Shown here: positions 1 through 11,122 of the stretch, piece after piece | How the letters are laid out: each line of letters opens with the position of its first letter | How positions within the stretch are numbered: the first letter of the stretch is position 1 | From: Chromera velia | Taxonomy: Eukaryota > Sar > Chromeraceae | Assembly (NCBI GenBank): GCA_018398765.1 | Contig: JAHBMJ010000521.1 | Coordinates: 1-43,306 of the forward strand | Direction: 5' to 3' | DNA length: 43,306 bases | The notes under the pieces: model-generated | What the model saw: the letters and a program-made list of their open reading frames with translations, nothing else | Told to the model about the DNA's origin: nothing | Database searches by the model: none | Made by a program: the position numbers and the translations under genes

Positions 1-807
1 CCCCCCCCCCCCCCCCCATAAAATGGCCACTGCCGATGCCGTTCCCCATTCCTCTGAAGAAACCGCTACGCCCCCTCTGTCTGCTACCCCACCCCTGGGC
101 CTGACCCTCAAAAATATTGGGCGGCATCGTCACAGGGGCCGGCGGCGGCACAGAGACCGGTGCCGGTGGTGCACCAGCAACCGGACGCGGGTGGATCAAC
201 GCGCCGCCCCCCATTCCCCCTCCTCTAGAGGCCCACCGGGTGGCGGCGGCGCTACCACCACGCCCCCCACTCTGCGCCGCCGCAGACCCTCCACGCTTCT
301 TCTCAAACGTGGGGGGCGGTGGGGGTGCTGCTGCCGGTGTTGCTGCTGCTGCAGGAACAGGCGGAGCCGCTTGTGTGTGGGAGTCCCCTGCTTTCAGAGA
401 CGCCGTGAGCGAAGCGGGGGGGCAGACAGGGGCAGCCTTCGCGCCGCCGCAATTCGCAGTGCCCGTCCCCCCCGCAGGGCGCCGCCGCGTCCGTCTCCCC
501 GCCACAGGCCTTCCAGTCGCTATGCTTCCCGGAGCTCCTGCTGTCTGAGAGCTTGCCAAGCTCTCGCTTGCATAGGGTGGCCTTCTCGACCCTCCCTCTC
601 TTTCCCCTCTTTCTCCTTTGGTGCTTGCCAGATGCACCGCATTATTTTGTTGTTTCAATTTTCGGAGCTGGGCGGCGTCACGTGTCTGGGGCAAACACAA
701 ATGACAGTGGCTGCACAGCCAACCCTTCGAACAGGTATGCTTCGAGCAGTGCCAATAGCACCGCTTTCCCTGCATAAACACATCAGCACACACACACACA
801 CACACCG

Positions 808-839
<32 letters not shown>

Positions 840-1213
840 ACACACACACACATACACACACATACACACACACGCAGAAACATAAAATGAGGGTCTGCCT
901 CCCTCCTCGGTTCCTTCAGTAGAACAACTGAGGCGAAGAAAGGAGAGTAGCAAGAAAGTGAGCGAGTGAGTGAGTGAGTGAGTGAGAGTGCAAGAAAGTC
1001 AACAGAAAGACCGAATTAATGTCTTAGCATTACATGCAACTAACTGCCATGCAGGTAAGAGTAGTGCAATGAGCTGAAAGGGAGGGAGAGAAAGGACTAG
1101 CACAGAGACGCCAGCGAAAGACAAACACTTGCAGTGACCCTGCGTAGCATCCGCATTCCACCGAACTCATCAAAAAACACATGCATCAATCGCCTGTCAT
1201 GAAGACGACTGAA
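1..1213. other. Non-coding stretch at window start
   Basis: The window opens with a 17-base C run. It is followed by GC-rich DNA (about 20-550) that is open in several frames at once, which reflects base composition and not a gene. A long CA microsatellite and a GAGT repeat (about 960-988) follow. Nothing from 1000 to 1213 looks coding. It lies downstream of the minus-strand gene at 1214-2696, so part may be that gene's 3' UTR. Confidence 0.5.
787..873. repeat. (CA)n microsatellite
   Basis: A CA dinucleotide run of about 85 bases, interrupted by a few CATA and CCGA units. It generates spurious His-Thr and Cys-Val reading frames on both strands. Confidence 0.95.
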
Positions 1214-2696
1214 TCATAAGAATGAAGATGCAATTGCCTGCCGACCCACCGGACACGAGACGTGTTGGTAGGATCTACACAGTCGATTGAAGCACGTGGC
1301 ACTGTGGGAATGTCCGAAGGAGCCGATACTCTGAAGGGTGCTCATGTAGGACAATTTGTCCGAGGGAATGTGGGGGAGCAGTTCTCGGAGGCGTTCAAGT
1401 GAGACAATCCGCCCCTCCGACGTCACTGCGAACGTCACGGGGATGCTCGGCACAGACCGGGATCGGCGCAGTTGTCGGCTCTCCTTCACCTCCTGCCACG
1501 ATCGCACAGCTATTACCTGCAGGAGAAGAGTCCGTCCAGATATGCAGAGAGAGAGAAAGAATAAACAAATGTCGACTCAGGCACTCCAGCGGAAGAAAAG
1601 AGAAGGATGTTCGGATTCTTTCCACCAGGTAGAGAAAGCGGATTGATCGATGCGGGAGGGAACCATCAAGAGGAACAAACCTTCTACTCACATGAACATT
1701 CAGGCAGCTCTCAGAGGAAGGAGGAATAGGAGGGAGGAAAAGATTCTCTAAAGCAGTGCGGGAGGGTGATTCAGAAAAAGGGAGGCTCCCTCCCCACGGT
1801 CAGAGGGTGATGGAGGCAGCAAAAAGACCCAGGGACAGCCTGGCAGAGAGAGGCATAGACGAATATATACAGGCAAAAGTGAGATCTACGTTTCCCCTTA
1901 CCTGAGCGCTGTGGGAGCGACAAATGGGTTTTGCTTCTGCATCTCCGCCTATTCGTGTTTTCCCTCTTCCTCTTCCCCCCTCAGGCCCAGCTACAAAAAG
2001 ACTGTCCTCAATACTCTTCAGACACACATGACCAGGCGTGCTTGCTTCCCCTCCGTGCTCTCCCTTGCTGGGTGGAGGTATAGACTTCAGCCTCTGCCGG
2101 CTGGAAGAAGAGGACGAGGAGGAGGAAGAAGAAGATGCAGAAGCAGAAGACGAAGCAGCAGCAACACGCAGTCTGCTTGATGAAGAGGAACAGGAAGCAA
2201 CCGCTACGGGCGCTTCGGGGGTCACGGCTGCAGCCGCATCGTTTCCCTCACCTTCTAACACGGGAGGGGCACCATCTGGGTCTTTCGGGTTTGTGGACGC
2301 TTCCTCCTTTTCTGTGTCTTCTTGCGGTTGCGCTTCTGATTGTTGTGGGGACTTCACATCTTTCCCCTCTTCTGCTTTTGCGTCAGGTGATGGATCAGCG
2401 ATGTGGAGGGTTTCCTCCTTCTCGGCTTCTTCTCCGTTTTCTATCAGCCGATTGACTGCGGAAGGAGAGGGGGGAGTGCCGGAGGATTCAACTTCACCCT
2501 CTTGAAGAAGAAACGAACCGGCGCAGACTGGAGAGGCAGCAGCAGGGGTGAGAAAGGACGATGAGAAGGAAGGGGGCTCCTCCTTCTCTCCCTCTCTTTC
2601 CCCTTCTGTCTCTGTGGGTGGATTACCCACTTCCTCTTTGGATTCTTCCTCTGCCTTCACTCTTTGCTCCTCTGCACCTCCAGACAACTCTGCCAT
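1214..2696 (-). CDS. Acidic, Ser-rich protein of unknown function (2 exons)
   Basis: Exon 1 is 2696-1902 (265 codons) and exon 2 is 1516-1214 (100 codons plus stop), giving 365 aa. The donor is CAG|GTAAGG and the acceptor is TCTTCTCCTGCAG|G. Both junctions fall at phase 0, and reading on past the donor gives an unrelated hydrophobic tail, so the splice is well supported. Residues 1-150 are Glu/Pro/Ser-rich and probably disordered. A poly-Ser run of about 15 follows, then a basic stretch. Exon 2 (about residues 266-365) is more ordered: a charged helix-like start, an SxPSIPVTFAV strand-like segment and a Leu-rich segment. No signal peptide or membrane helix is visible. I do not recognise the family; the conserved part, if any, should be exon 2. 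Confidence 0.7.
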
Positions 2697-3648
2697 TCTT
2701 GCTCCCTCTTTCTGATCGAGTCTCTATCTATCTCTAACTTTATGGACAAGACAAATACTCCGACGAGACGACTTTCACCGAGAAGACAGTTTCACGGCTT
2801 TACCAGAATGACGCGTGGAATGCTGTGTTGCGGGGGAACACACGTTCTGTGGCCTCACCTTGAATGCATGGACTGAAGTTGGTTCACCTTTTGGAGACAA
2901 CTTCAGGCAACAGATAACGCTGGTGCGGCAGGGCAGCCCGAGGGTCTCTGAAGCCGACAAACTCCTCAAACACGCAAGCTGGTACAGGACTTTTAGGTAT
3001 CACAAAAAAAGAAGACAAGTCTGCCAACGAATGAATCGAGTCTTTCACAGCACTTCGTCTTAATTATCACACCGCGGCCAGTCTGATCGACGAGATCAAA
3101 GATTCACGCAGTGTGGGGGGGGGCCGGGCCCCGGCATGCCCCGGCACACATCAGCATATATGCGTCGTGGGCACTGTCCCTCCGCGAGCGAAAAGATGCT
3201 TGAGGGGCACGAATTCAAGAAATTTCAAGAATCCTTAATTGCATGTCATGCAGCTCCGTCAAACCTTCCAAGATCTGTTGCCCGACAATTTAAATTCGCT
3301 GTTGCACAAAACAGAATGAACAGTGGATGTCAGAACGCGCCTTCTGATGAAAGTCACGAAACTCATTAAGACAAGAGGCCCTAAACTTCAAAGCGTCACG
3401 CCTGTGCAAGTACACAACGGGAAAATCTTCGCCAGCTTTTCCAGCTCGTCAAAAGGGAGACCCTATAGTTGAAATCATCAGACGCACAGACTGAACAGCC
3501 AGCACCTTTCTGCCTTAGCCCACAGAGTATAGAAGTGCAGTACCTCGTGGATTGGATTCTTTCCGGATAACGTGCTCTCTCTTTCTGTGAAGCCACAGAG
3601 GCAACGGACAAAGCAAGGAAGACAGGAGAATCCAGTACTGGAGACAAA
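2697..3648. promoter_or_regulatory. Divergent intergenic region between two genes
   Basis: This 950-base spacer separates the start of the minus-strand acidic gene from the plus-strand membrane-protein gene, so it must hold both promoters. A GC-rich self-complementary block lies at about 3113-3146, built around a GGGCCGGGCCCCGGC core. No convincing TATA box is placed for either gene. Confidence 0.35.
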
Positions 3649-5964
3649 ATGGAAACGGTATGGAAACTTTTCTTTACTTCGTGTGACTGTTTCTACCTCG
3701 CTTCCTGCGCGTACCTCCCGCTCCCTGTGTCTTCCTACTGGTCTCCTCTGAGAGCGTTCAGAAGTTTGTCATGTTCAGCAGCAGAGTGTCCGTGTGCCTG
3801 CGTGAGGGTCTAGGTTGGTGCTTGGGTTCACGCAACTTGTAGGGTGTTGCTGGTTGCGCTTCTCTCTGTTTGTTGAAGAATTGGCGTCTGGATCGAACTG
3901 CCCAGGTCGCTTCAGGTGCACAACAGGACATTGGTGTTGATCTTCCTTCGCTGGCCATACTGGAATGCGCGCGGGCAGACGAGACTGGAAAGGCAGTCTG
4001 GATATCTGTAGACGTGTTGGTGCGATGTGTTTTGTCCGTCCCCATCTCTATGTGTCTGCTCGTTTCTCCCTCAACTGAATGCAGGAACAATTGACAAATA
4101 CGGGCAGCACCAGCAGGGAGGACGACACTTACGAGACGAAATGGACTTGGTTGTTCTTTTTTGTGTTCCTCTCCCTGACCGGAGCCACAGTAGCTATTCT
4201 GTCGATGCAGGGAAATCCGTTTAAACTGGAACCTGCGTGCTCAGCAATGTGGACAGTCATGGCGGTAGGTAAGGAGGGTGGGGAATGGAAAAGGAGGAGG
4301 AAACTGTGCGAGAATGTCTGTCTCAATATCTAATTTGGAAGACCATGTGCTTGAGTGTGTGCAAATGTAGAAGTTATCACAAGAGAAGTCATGCAAACGG
4401 TAAGGGCACTGAAGGGTGGGTAGTGAGGGCAGAGTAGCGGTGGTGTTTGTATTGGTGAAAGCCTTAGTGAACTGCTTGTGTGTCGTACGCTTGAAACTCT
4501 CGATCTCGACCATCTCGATCCTGTCATTGCTTTGCCCATTTCTCTCTGTCTTCTGATCTGATCTCAGTATCTGCATTTCTGAACTTGATCTTCTGAGTGA
4601 GAGAAGGGAAGCTGCAACTATTCGTTTCACGTCCACCTGCTTCCGTCTCTTTGGGACAGCAGGCCTGATTATACAGAGAGAGATGTTCTGCACCCATACA
4701 CCATCCTTTTCCTTCTCTCTCTTTGCAGATAGCGGCGGCGGTACAGTTCGCATGGGGTCTTTTCATTTTCAGTTTCCTCCGTGTGCGAAAAGACGGCCCC
4801 CTCCGGTTTTTGGAATTTGTGCTTTTCGGAATCAACCGAGAGTGCGATAGTCCAGGAACACCTATGACTCTCGGCATGCTCACTCTGTCAGTCAGTTAGT
4901 CACTTAATTAGTCAGTCAGTGCAAAGTAGTGAGCCAGTCAGTCCGTCAGTCTGTCTCGTGCAGTCAGTCATTCAGTCAACTGAAGCATCGAGCGAGAAGG
5001 TCGCTGATCGGCTTGCCTGTGCCCACAGTTGGTCTGAAATTTTTGTGTGCACGTGCTGAAGGGAGGGATGTTACGCCCTGTGGCGTTTTCTCTCTCTCTC
5101 TCGCGCGCGCGCTCTGTCGTTACGTAGATGCACAGCTAGGTCCAAAATCATCCATCCATCTGACTGGTTTCTGTTTGTTTGTGCAGCGCGACGGTTGGTC
5201 TGATCGTGGCCTCCCTCTACACGTCTCTCAGCGAGGGCATGCTCGAACCTGAGTGCAAACGTGAGTGCGTGAGTGAGTGAGTGATGCAGTGGAGGAGCCG
5301 ACTGAGGCCTTCAGGCTGGCTGTGTGTCTGTCTCTCTGCGTGTGTCTGTCTGAAGAACTGAAAGGAAAGTGAAAGTGAAGTCCAGATTCGCAGTCGCAGT
5401 AAGTGAGAGACAGGGAGAATGGCAAAGCAAAGAAAGAACGACACAGTCTGTCTGTCTCGTGCACACTGAAAGACTTGGCTGATAGGTCTGACGGCCGGCA
5501 ATTGAGTTTCTTTCTTTGTCAACGCAAACAAGCAAGAAAGTCAGGCAGTTGCATCGAGTCTCTACTACTTAACAGGAAGACGAACGAAGGTGCACGGAAA
5601 CAAGAAGAAGAACGGCACATACTTGTTTTTAGCATGGCTGTAAGCGACATGAGTGCATGTACACATCTCATTTATTTATCGACTGAACCGTCCATTAATT
5701 CCGTTTTCTTTCTTTCATGTGCTGTTTCCTTCCTTCCTTGCAGCCACACTTCTGTGGGGAACGGTTGCCTACGGTGCTCTGTACTCAGTTCTGCTCCTAT
5801 GCTTTGCGATTGCCCCCATCGTGGACGACGCTGACGTCTTCCACGCGGTCTTCCAGGACCGGTGCGAGTGGTGCGAGTGCAGGAAGAGACGCAGACAGGC
5901 TGCTAGAGACGAGTCAGTCAGTCAGTCAGTTGGTGTGCGAGAAGAAGTCAATGATGCAGAGTGA
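3649..5964 (+). CDS. Four-helix transmembrane protein of unknown family (5 exons)
   Basis: Exons are 3649-3657, 4085-4264, 4729-4886, 5187-5260 and 5744-5964. Together they are 642 nt, encoding 213 aa. Exon phases are 0, 0, 2 and 1 and all join in frame. Donors are GTATGG, GTAGGT, GTCAGT and GTGAGT, and every acceptor is TGCAG. The first coding exon is only nine bases (Met-Glu-Thr). A hydrophilic N terminus of about 20 residues is followed by four hydrophobic segments at about 22-43, 58-80, 112-133 and 142-166. A short cytosol-like tail contains CEWCEC followed by a basic RKRRR cluster, which could be a palmitoylation or lipid-contact site (inference). The topology is tetraspan-like, but the CCG signature and large Cys-rich loop of true tetraspanins are absent. 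No catalytic motif is seen. Confidence 0.8.
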
Positions 5965-6249
5965 CGTGAGCCAGACGCCAGAGCGCTCTTCTGGACGCGC
6001 AGGCGAGCTGGCAGATGGGCTGGCAGAGAGAGAGACACGCCATTGAAGTCGTTCAGAAAAGCATAGAGGGGAGAGGGAAAGGGCAAGGGACGCAGGGCGA
6101 AGCACCGAAAGTGAGCAGGTGACACAGAAAGTGCGACAGAACGCCATTGCATGACAAGAAAGAAGGAAGCACTAGTGTTTCTGTTTGTGTGTAGAGTCCG
6201 GGACGTGCATTCTAGACATTTATTTCGTCTGTGTATTCCTCCTCTCTCT

Positions 6250-6290
6250 CTCTGTGTGTGTGTGTGTGTGTGTAAGTAAGTAAGTAAGGT
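6250..6290. repeat. (GT)n-(AAGT)n microsatellite
   Basis: A GT dinucleotide run passes directly into four AAGT units. It lies downstream of the four-helix membrane-protein gene. Confidence 0.9.
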
Positions 6291-9200
6291 TGCGTCTGCA
6301 TGTATGTGTTTATGTGTTTTTTGTTTTTGTGCTTCTCTCTCTGAATGTGTGCTTGCAGGTATGTGAAGAAACGACAGAAGGAAATTGCCTCCTCCTCCGG
6401 GCCCGTCACTTCTTCTTCCTGAGAGGGGGGGAAAGAGAAGAGAAGAGAAAAGAAGAAAAGAAAAGAGGGGTATAATATAATTCAGCCAGCATGTTTGCTG
6501 GAGTTGGAAGGAAACTGGCTCGTTTGTTTTGCTGCTTCTGGGAAGAGGGGGGGAGGGAAGGGAAAGGGGGGGGGCCTGCCAGGGGACCGCACAGAGGCCG
6601 TCCGTCAATCCGCTTGATCCATTACAAGCCGCACGTACACTTTTCCTTCCTTCCATGCACCCGTTTCCCTTAATTCTCTCCATCTTTCTTTCTTTCCATC
6701 ATGGAAGGATCACTCCCTCACGCACTGAACTGATTCACTCACTCATTTGTTTTCCTCTTTCTTTGTTCGTCTGTCTGCGCTGTCTGATCGGATCAACGGG
6801 ATCCCTCGAGATAGAACGAACAGAAGAGTCGTCTCGTTGTCTCTTCGATTGCCTTCATCTTGTGCTTGCTGTGGCTGGTCGGTCTGTGGTTGCAAAGCAC
6901 ATGCAGAGGTAAGGAAAGATCACCTACAGCGTCAACAAAAAAAGGCAGGCAAGCAGTCACGACAGTGATCGATCAGGTACTGAATTCGTTGCCCTGCCTC
7001 CCAATCAACTGATCGAGAGAGGAGAGGTGGTCACAAGGCATGCAGTTTCGATCCATGCAGGCAGGGAGGGAGGTCCGGGTGGGCTTTGGGGGATAGCTTT
7101 GTGGCGTGGGGGGTGGGTGGGAAGGCATCGGCAGGCAGAGGGAAGGGCGGGGGGGGGGGTGGGAATCAAGTGGCTGCGTACGTGGCAGTGTTAGAGGCAA
7201 GCCGGATTAGATGAATGCAATATCTGTGAAGCGGTTTAATTGCATGACAGTTTCGCGGATGGTATTGAATGAACTTAAATCTGATAATTCTGCATGGCAT
7301 TCACTCTGAAATCATTGTAAAATGTTAACCAATTTTCCTTGACTGTTAGTTCTTGAGTCATCAACCCTAAAATTGATCTGTACGATGACAATCATCAGTG
7401 ATCATCACATGTACAATGTATAACTTTAAAATTTCTTTTACTTTATTTTTTTTATTTATAATTAAGTTTGATTAAAATCGAATTATACCTAGAATTATAC
7501 ACATTCATATTTTTTGTATGGGTTTCAAGGGTCCTACAGTTCTTAAAATACGGATGATGATGATGATGTATGAGGTTAAAGCCGGTGAGCCATATAGGTT
7601 CTGGCTAACCTAGTATTTCCTGCATAGATTCAATCCCTCGACCTAGGCCCCACTGGGGCATTTACATGGATCAAAGCCTAGCTGGGGCGGAAATAGAAAT
7701 AGAAACGGAAGATAGCTCCACCCCCATGCAACCAGGGTTAAAATCCCCCTGCATTAAAACAAACTTGCAGTAACAAGGGAAACGACCGAAAGGGGAGACA
7801 AAACCAAAAGGGAGACCGAAAAAGTGATTCAAAAGAACGCGTCTATGTTAGACTGAGAAATGGTAAGGAGTGTAGTCTTTAGGGTAGGAACCCTACGGAA
7901 CACTTCCGTGGATACCGACTCCTGAAGAAGGACTCAGCTGCTGAGTATATATAGTTAGCAGCAAAGAAAAAATCCACACAGGATCAAACGAGACGCAGGC
8001 ACTTCACTTCCCTCGAGCTGACTAGACTGACTGGAGTACGTTATCTATGGTAGTCCTGTCAGTCTCTCCTGTCCTTCGGTAGGACCAGAGGTCAACTTCA
8101 TGAGGCACAATCTATTTTTTTCGAGGCAGTAATATTATAAGCAAAAAACAGGACGAGAAAAAGAAAGAGAAAGAAAAGAGAAAAGATAAAAAAAGATGAG
8201 AGAAGAGAAGAACAGAGAGATTGCCTAAAAAAGCCGTATCCACACTGCACAAGTGCGAGCACCCTACCCCCCCGCAGCGTCTGTACGAGCTCGAGCACGT
8301 CTTCCCCCACGCCCACGCAAGTATGCCATCCATGCCCCAACAGCCTGGACTTTAGTTGGGACCGTCCGTCTCACGTCTCTCTTCCTGTTACATCCTCTCA
8401 ACCCACCCCATACACCCAAATGGAGAAAGCAGGAAATAAACCATCTAGAGGTAATCAGATCAAGACTTTACTGTGTGCGGAGGCAATTTAAAATTGCCCG
8501 TGTGCCGGCAACAAGATGTTTCTCGAGGAGGAGTGTGAAAGTCTCCCTCATTTTCTTTTTGTTCTCGCTCACTGCTGTGATACTGAGCGTCTTAACTGTT
8601 GCTTCGCCATCTGTTGTGCCCACACGATCAAGTCCGACTTAAAGCGTACGTCTCTTACTTTTTCTAAAAGCCTATTCATGCATCCTCTTTCCATTTCTGT
8701 CCCTTTACATTCGGTCAACTTGTGAACAATGTCATTCAATTTGCTACATCCATGCATGTCAAGGGGGTAGTGCTTACACACAGACTCTACTTCCCCATTC
8801 AAAACTCCTCCCCCCCCCCTCCCAACAGCGCACGGGCAATCGGCTTGACATTGGCCTCTGAACAGAGCAGCCTCCTAGGGAGAGGTCTAACTATAGGAAC
8901 CCTTCGCCCGCTTGAGCCTGTCCATCCTTCCAAGATGAGACGGGCCAAGCGCTGTCTAGACGGATGTTCAATTTGGAAGACCGAAAGCCTCACTCCGTTA
9001 GGGAAAACACCCCCCCATCCTGCTTGCCTTCCCTTTCCCTGCCGGCCCTCTTTCTGCAGAGTACGGGAGGTTGCTATAAACCAGTTGTCCAACCATTCTT
9101 ATACCTCTCTACCCCTCCCTTTACTATATGAATAGTATGGTTTCTTTTCTTCAAAACTCGGTACCAGTGCATGACCAGCACTGGCAGTTTGTATAAGTTG

Positions 9201-9712
9201 AGGTCTTCATGCAAACTTCAAATAAGTACTAGTAATGACGCAAAATTCTATAAAAAATGCTGCTAATTCCATCTGAGGCTATCAATAACAAAAAGTATCA
9301 ACAATGTAAAGTTTGTCTCAATTAATATAATACACACTTTTTTGTTTACAGAAGTCTCCCGTTCCCCCCGGGTCCCTTACGCCAGGCATTCGTTCCTGCA
9401 TGCCTGTACTAAGCTCGCTGGAACAATCGATCCGAACGCCCTACACACATGGTTCACGTGCAAGACTGAACAACAAACATGAAAGCACAAGGAAGTTTCT
9501 CAGGTGCGTTCACCATTCAAGTTGAAAACTTCAACTAATCCCGTGCTCAAAGGAGATCTCTTCTGAGCCAAACCGACCCCCCCTCTGCATGGATGAAGCT
9601 CCATGACTGACTTCTGGTGTCAAGTCGCATGCATGCATGGAATCTGCCCCTTTAACAATTAACTTTACCCCAACGGTGACAACTACAAATGTAGTTTCAA
9701 GTTTTTGAGACG

Positions 9713-9860
9713 TCTCTCTCAACTCTATCGCATGCTTCTGGAAGCGCTGACTCAATCCAGAAAGACAGAAGAAACAGATTGGCACCACTCTCGTCCTTCT
9801 CTCTCAACTCTATTGCTTCTGGAAGCGCCGACTCAATCCAGAAAGACAGAAGAAACAGAT
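9713..9860. repeat. Imperfect tandem duplication, about 65 bp, period 85
   Basis: Copy 1 (9713-9779) and copy 2 (9798-9860) share a CT-rich start followed by CTTCTGGAAGCG, ACTCAATCCAGAAAGACAGAAGAAACAGAT and near-identical flanks. They differ by a four-base deletion and a T/C change. The minus-strand reading frame crosses both copies and repeats a Phe/Leu/Ser-rich peptide, but there is no support that it is translated. Confidence 0.9.
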
Positions 9861-10661
9861 GGGCACAGAGACATGCAAAAAAAAAAGATTCTGCCTGAGG
9901 GGCAAAAGTCTTTTTTCCCATCGCAACGAAATTCCTTCCACCTGATCGAATTGGTTGATTGCGTGCATTCAATTCATCTGGGAATACGCTGAAGGGGGGG
10001 AAGATGTCAGAGGCACACCAGAAACACTCCTTCATTCAGCAGAGATCGACTCTTGGATTCAGAACTAAAACAAAACACTCAGGCAGAGGTGTGTGTCGTC
10101 AGGAAGGGAGGGAGGTGGAATAACATGAATGCATGTTCTGCATGCAATCGGTCGGGATATCATGTGACGATCAGATCTTGCAGTGTGACGCATGCATGGA
10201 AGAAAGATATGCTGGCAGTCAATTTTCTTGCAGGCCGTGTGCAAGCGTGTGTGTCTGCCTAGCATCGTACTACGTCCTCTTGACAGAGGGGGGGAGAGAG
10301 AGGAGGAAAGGAAAATTGGCAGGAAAGGCAGTGAAAACCGAGAGTTCCTTCAGGCCCCTTGTACCGTCATGCATGCTGACTGAAGCTTGATTGCCCAAAT
10401 TTCAAGCTAGGGAGAACAATGACTTCGTTGCTGTGGTTCAACAAATTTGAATTAAGAAAGACCGGCTGATTGGTTGACTTGCTGCTTTGCTGTTTGACTG
10501 TTCAGGACCAAAAAACTTTCCAGTGGCCTGAAATAAGGACCAGGCAGGAGTCACAACTTCCAACTCCATCGCTTCCGCCCTGGAGTTGTGTCACTGGTTT
10601 CTGTGGAGGGGGGGTGTCCCGGGGACCTGAATTAGGGACCAGGAAGTAATCAGCCCAAAGA

Positions 10662-10733
10662 ATGAATGAATGAATGAATGAATGAATGAGTGAGCTAGTG
10701 AGTGAGTGAGTGAGTGAGTGAGTGAGTGAATGA

Positions 10734-10769
<36 letters not shown>

Positions 10770-10800
10770 AAAAAGAAGAAAACAAAAAAAAAGAAAGAAA
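10662..10800. repeat. Compound tetranucleotide repeat (ATGA, GAGT, GAAA)
   Basis: Three adjoining tetramer arrays follow one another: about seven ATGA units, about nine GAGT units and about ten GAAA units, then an A-rich tail. The neighbouring motifs differ by single substitutions, which fits stepwise slippage and mutation. Confidence 0.95.
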
Positions 10801-11122
10801 CGGATCATGGAGGGAAAAGAGGCATGCACGTTTTCTGACGGAAGGCGTGTGTCAACACAATGAACAACGAAGCAGAGCATCCATCTACGTACCCAAACAG
10901 GAAAATGTGTACAATGAAGTCGTTCTGTTTAGCTCGGCATGCCCGCCCCTGTGGCATATTCTGATTTAGCTCGGCATGCCAATCCTTGTGGCATATGCCC
11001 ACCTCTCTCTTTTTCACCTTTACCGATCCCCTATCGTTTCACGTGAAAAAAAAAAAGAAGGGGACCTTTCTGTGGATCGAGAGAAACATTGTGAAACCTC
11101 TCTGCCTTTCTTTCTTTCACCT

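Larger units (their letters stand above)
5965..11122. other. Long gene-poor region rich in simple repeats
   Basis: No gene here can be supported end to end. In order it holds: a GT then AAGT microsatellite (about 6250-6290); G-rich tracts at 6541-6585 and 7140-7163; an AT-rich island (about 7200-7520); a GAT repeat and a stretch with several short hairpins (about 7550-8000); a purine-rich block (about 8150-8220); a second AT-rich island (9130-9350); an isolated exon-like segment (9352-9503); a tandem duplication (9713-9860); an ATGA/GAGT/GAAA repeat (10662-10800); and small duplications (10928-11150). Confidence 0.5.

Noticed and set aside
23-922. 300-codon plus-strand frame at the window start
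   Set aside because: It is Arg/Pro-rich in all frames, ends in the CA microsatellite as His-Thr repeats, and other frames are equally open. This reflects GC-rich composition.
5922-6683. 253-codon minus-strand frame
   Set aside because: It crosses the terminal exon of the membrane-protein gene and then microsatellites; low-complexity Leu/Pro/His content and no splice logic.
8277-8355. Terminal-exon-like plus-strand segment after a CCCCCCCGCAG acceptor
   Set aside because: It reads about 25 residues to a stop, but no upstream exon or start could be found.
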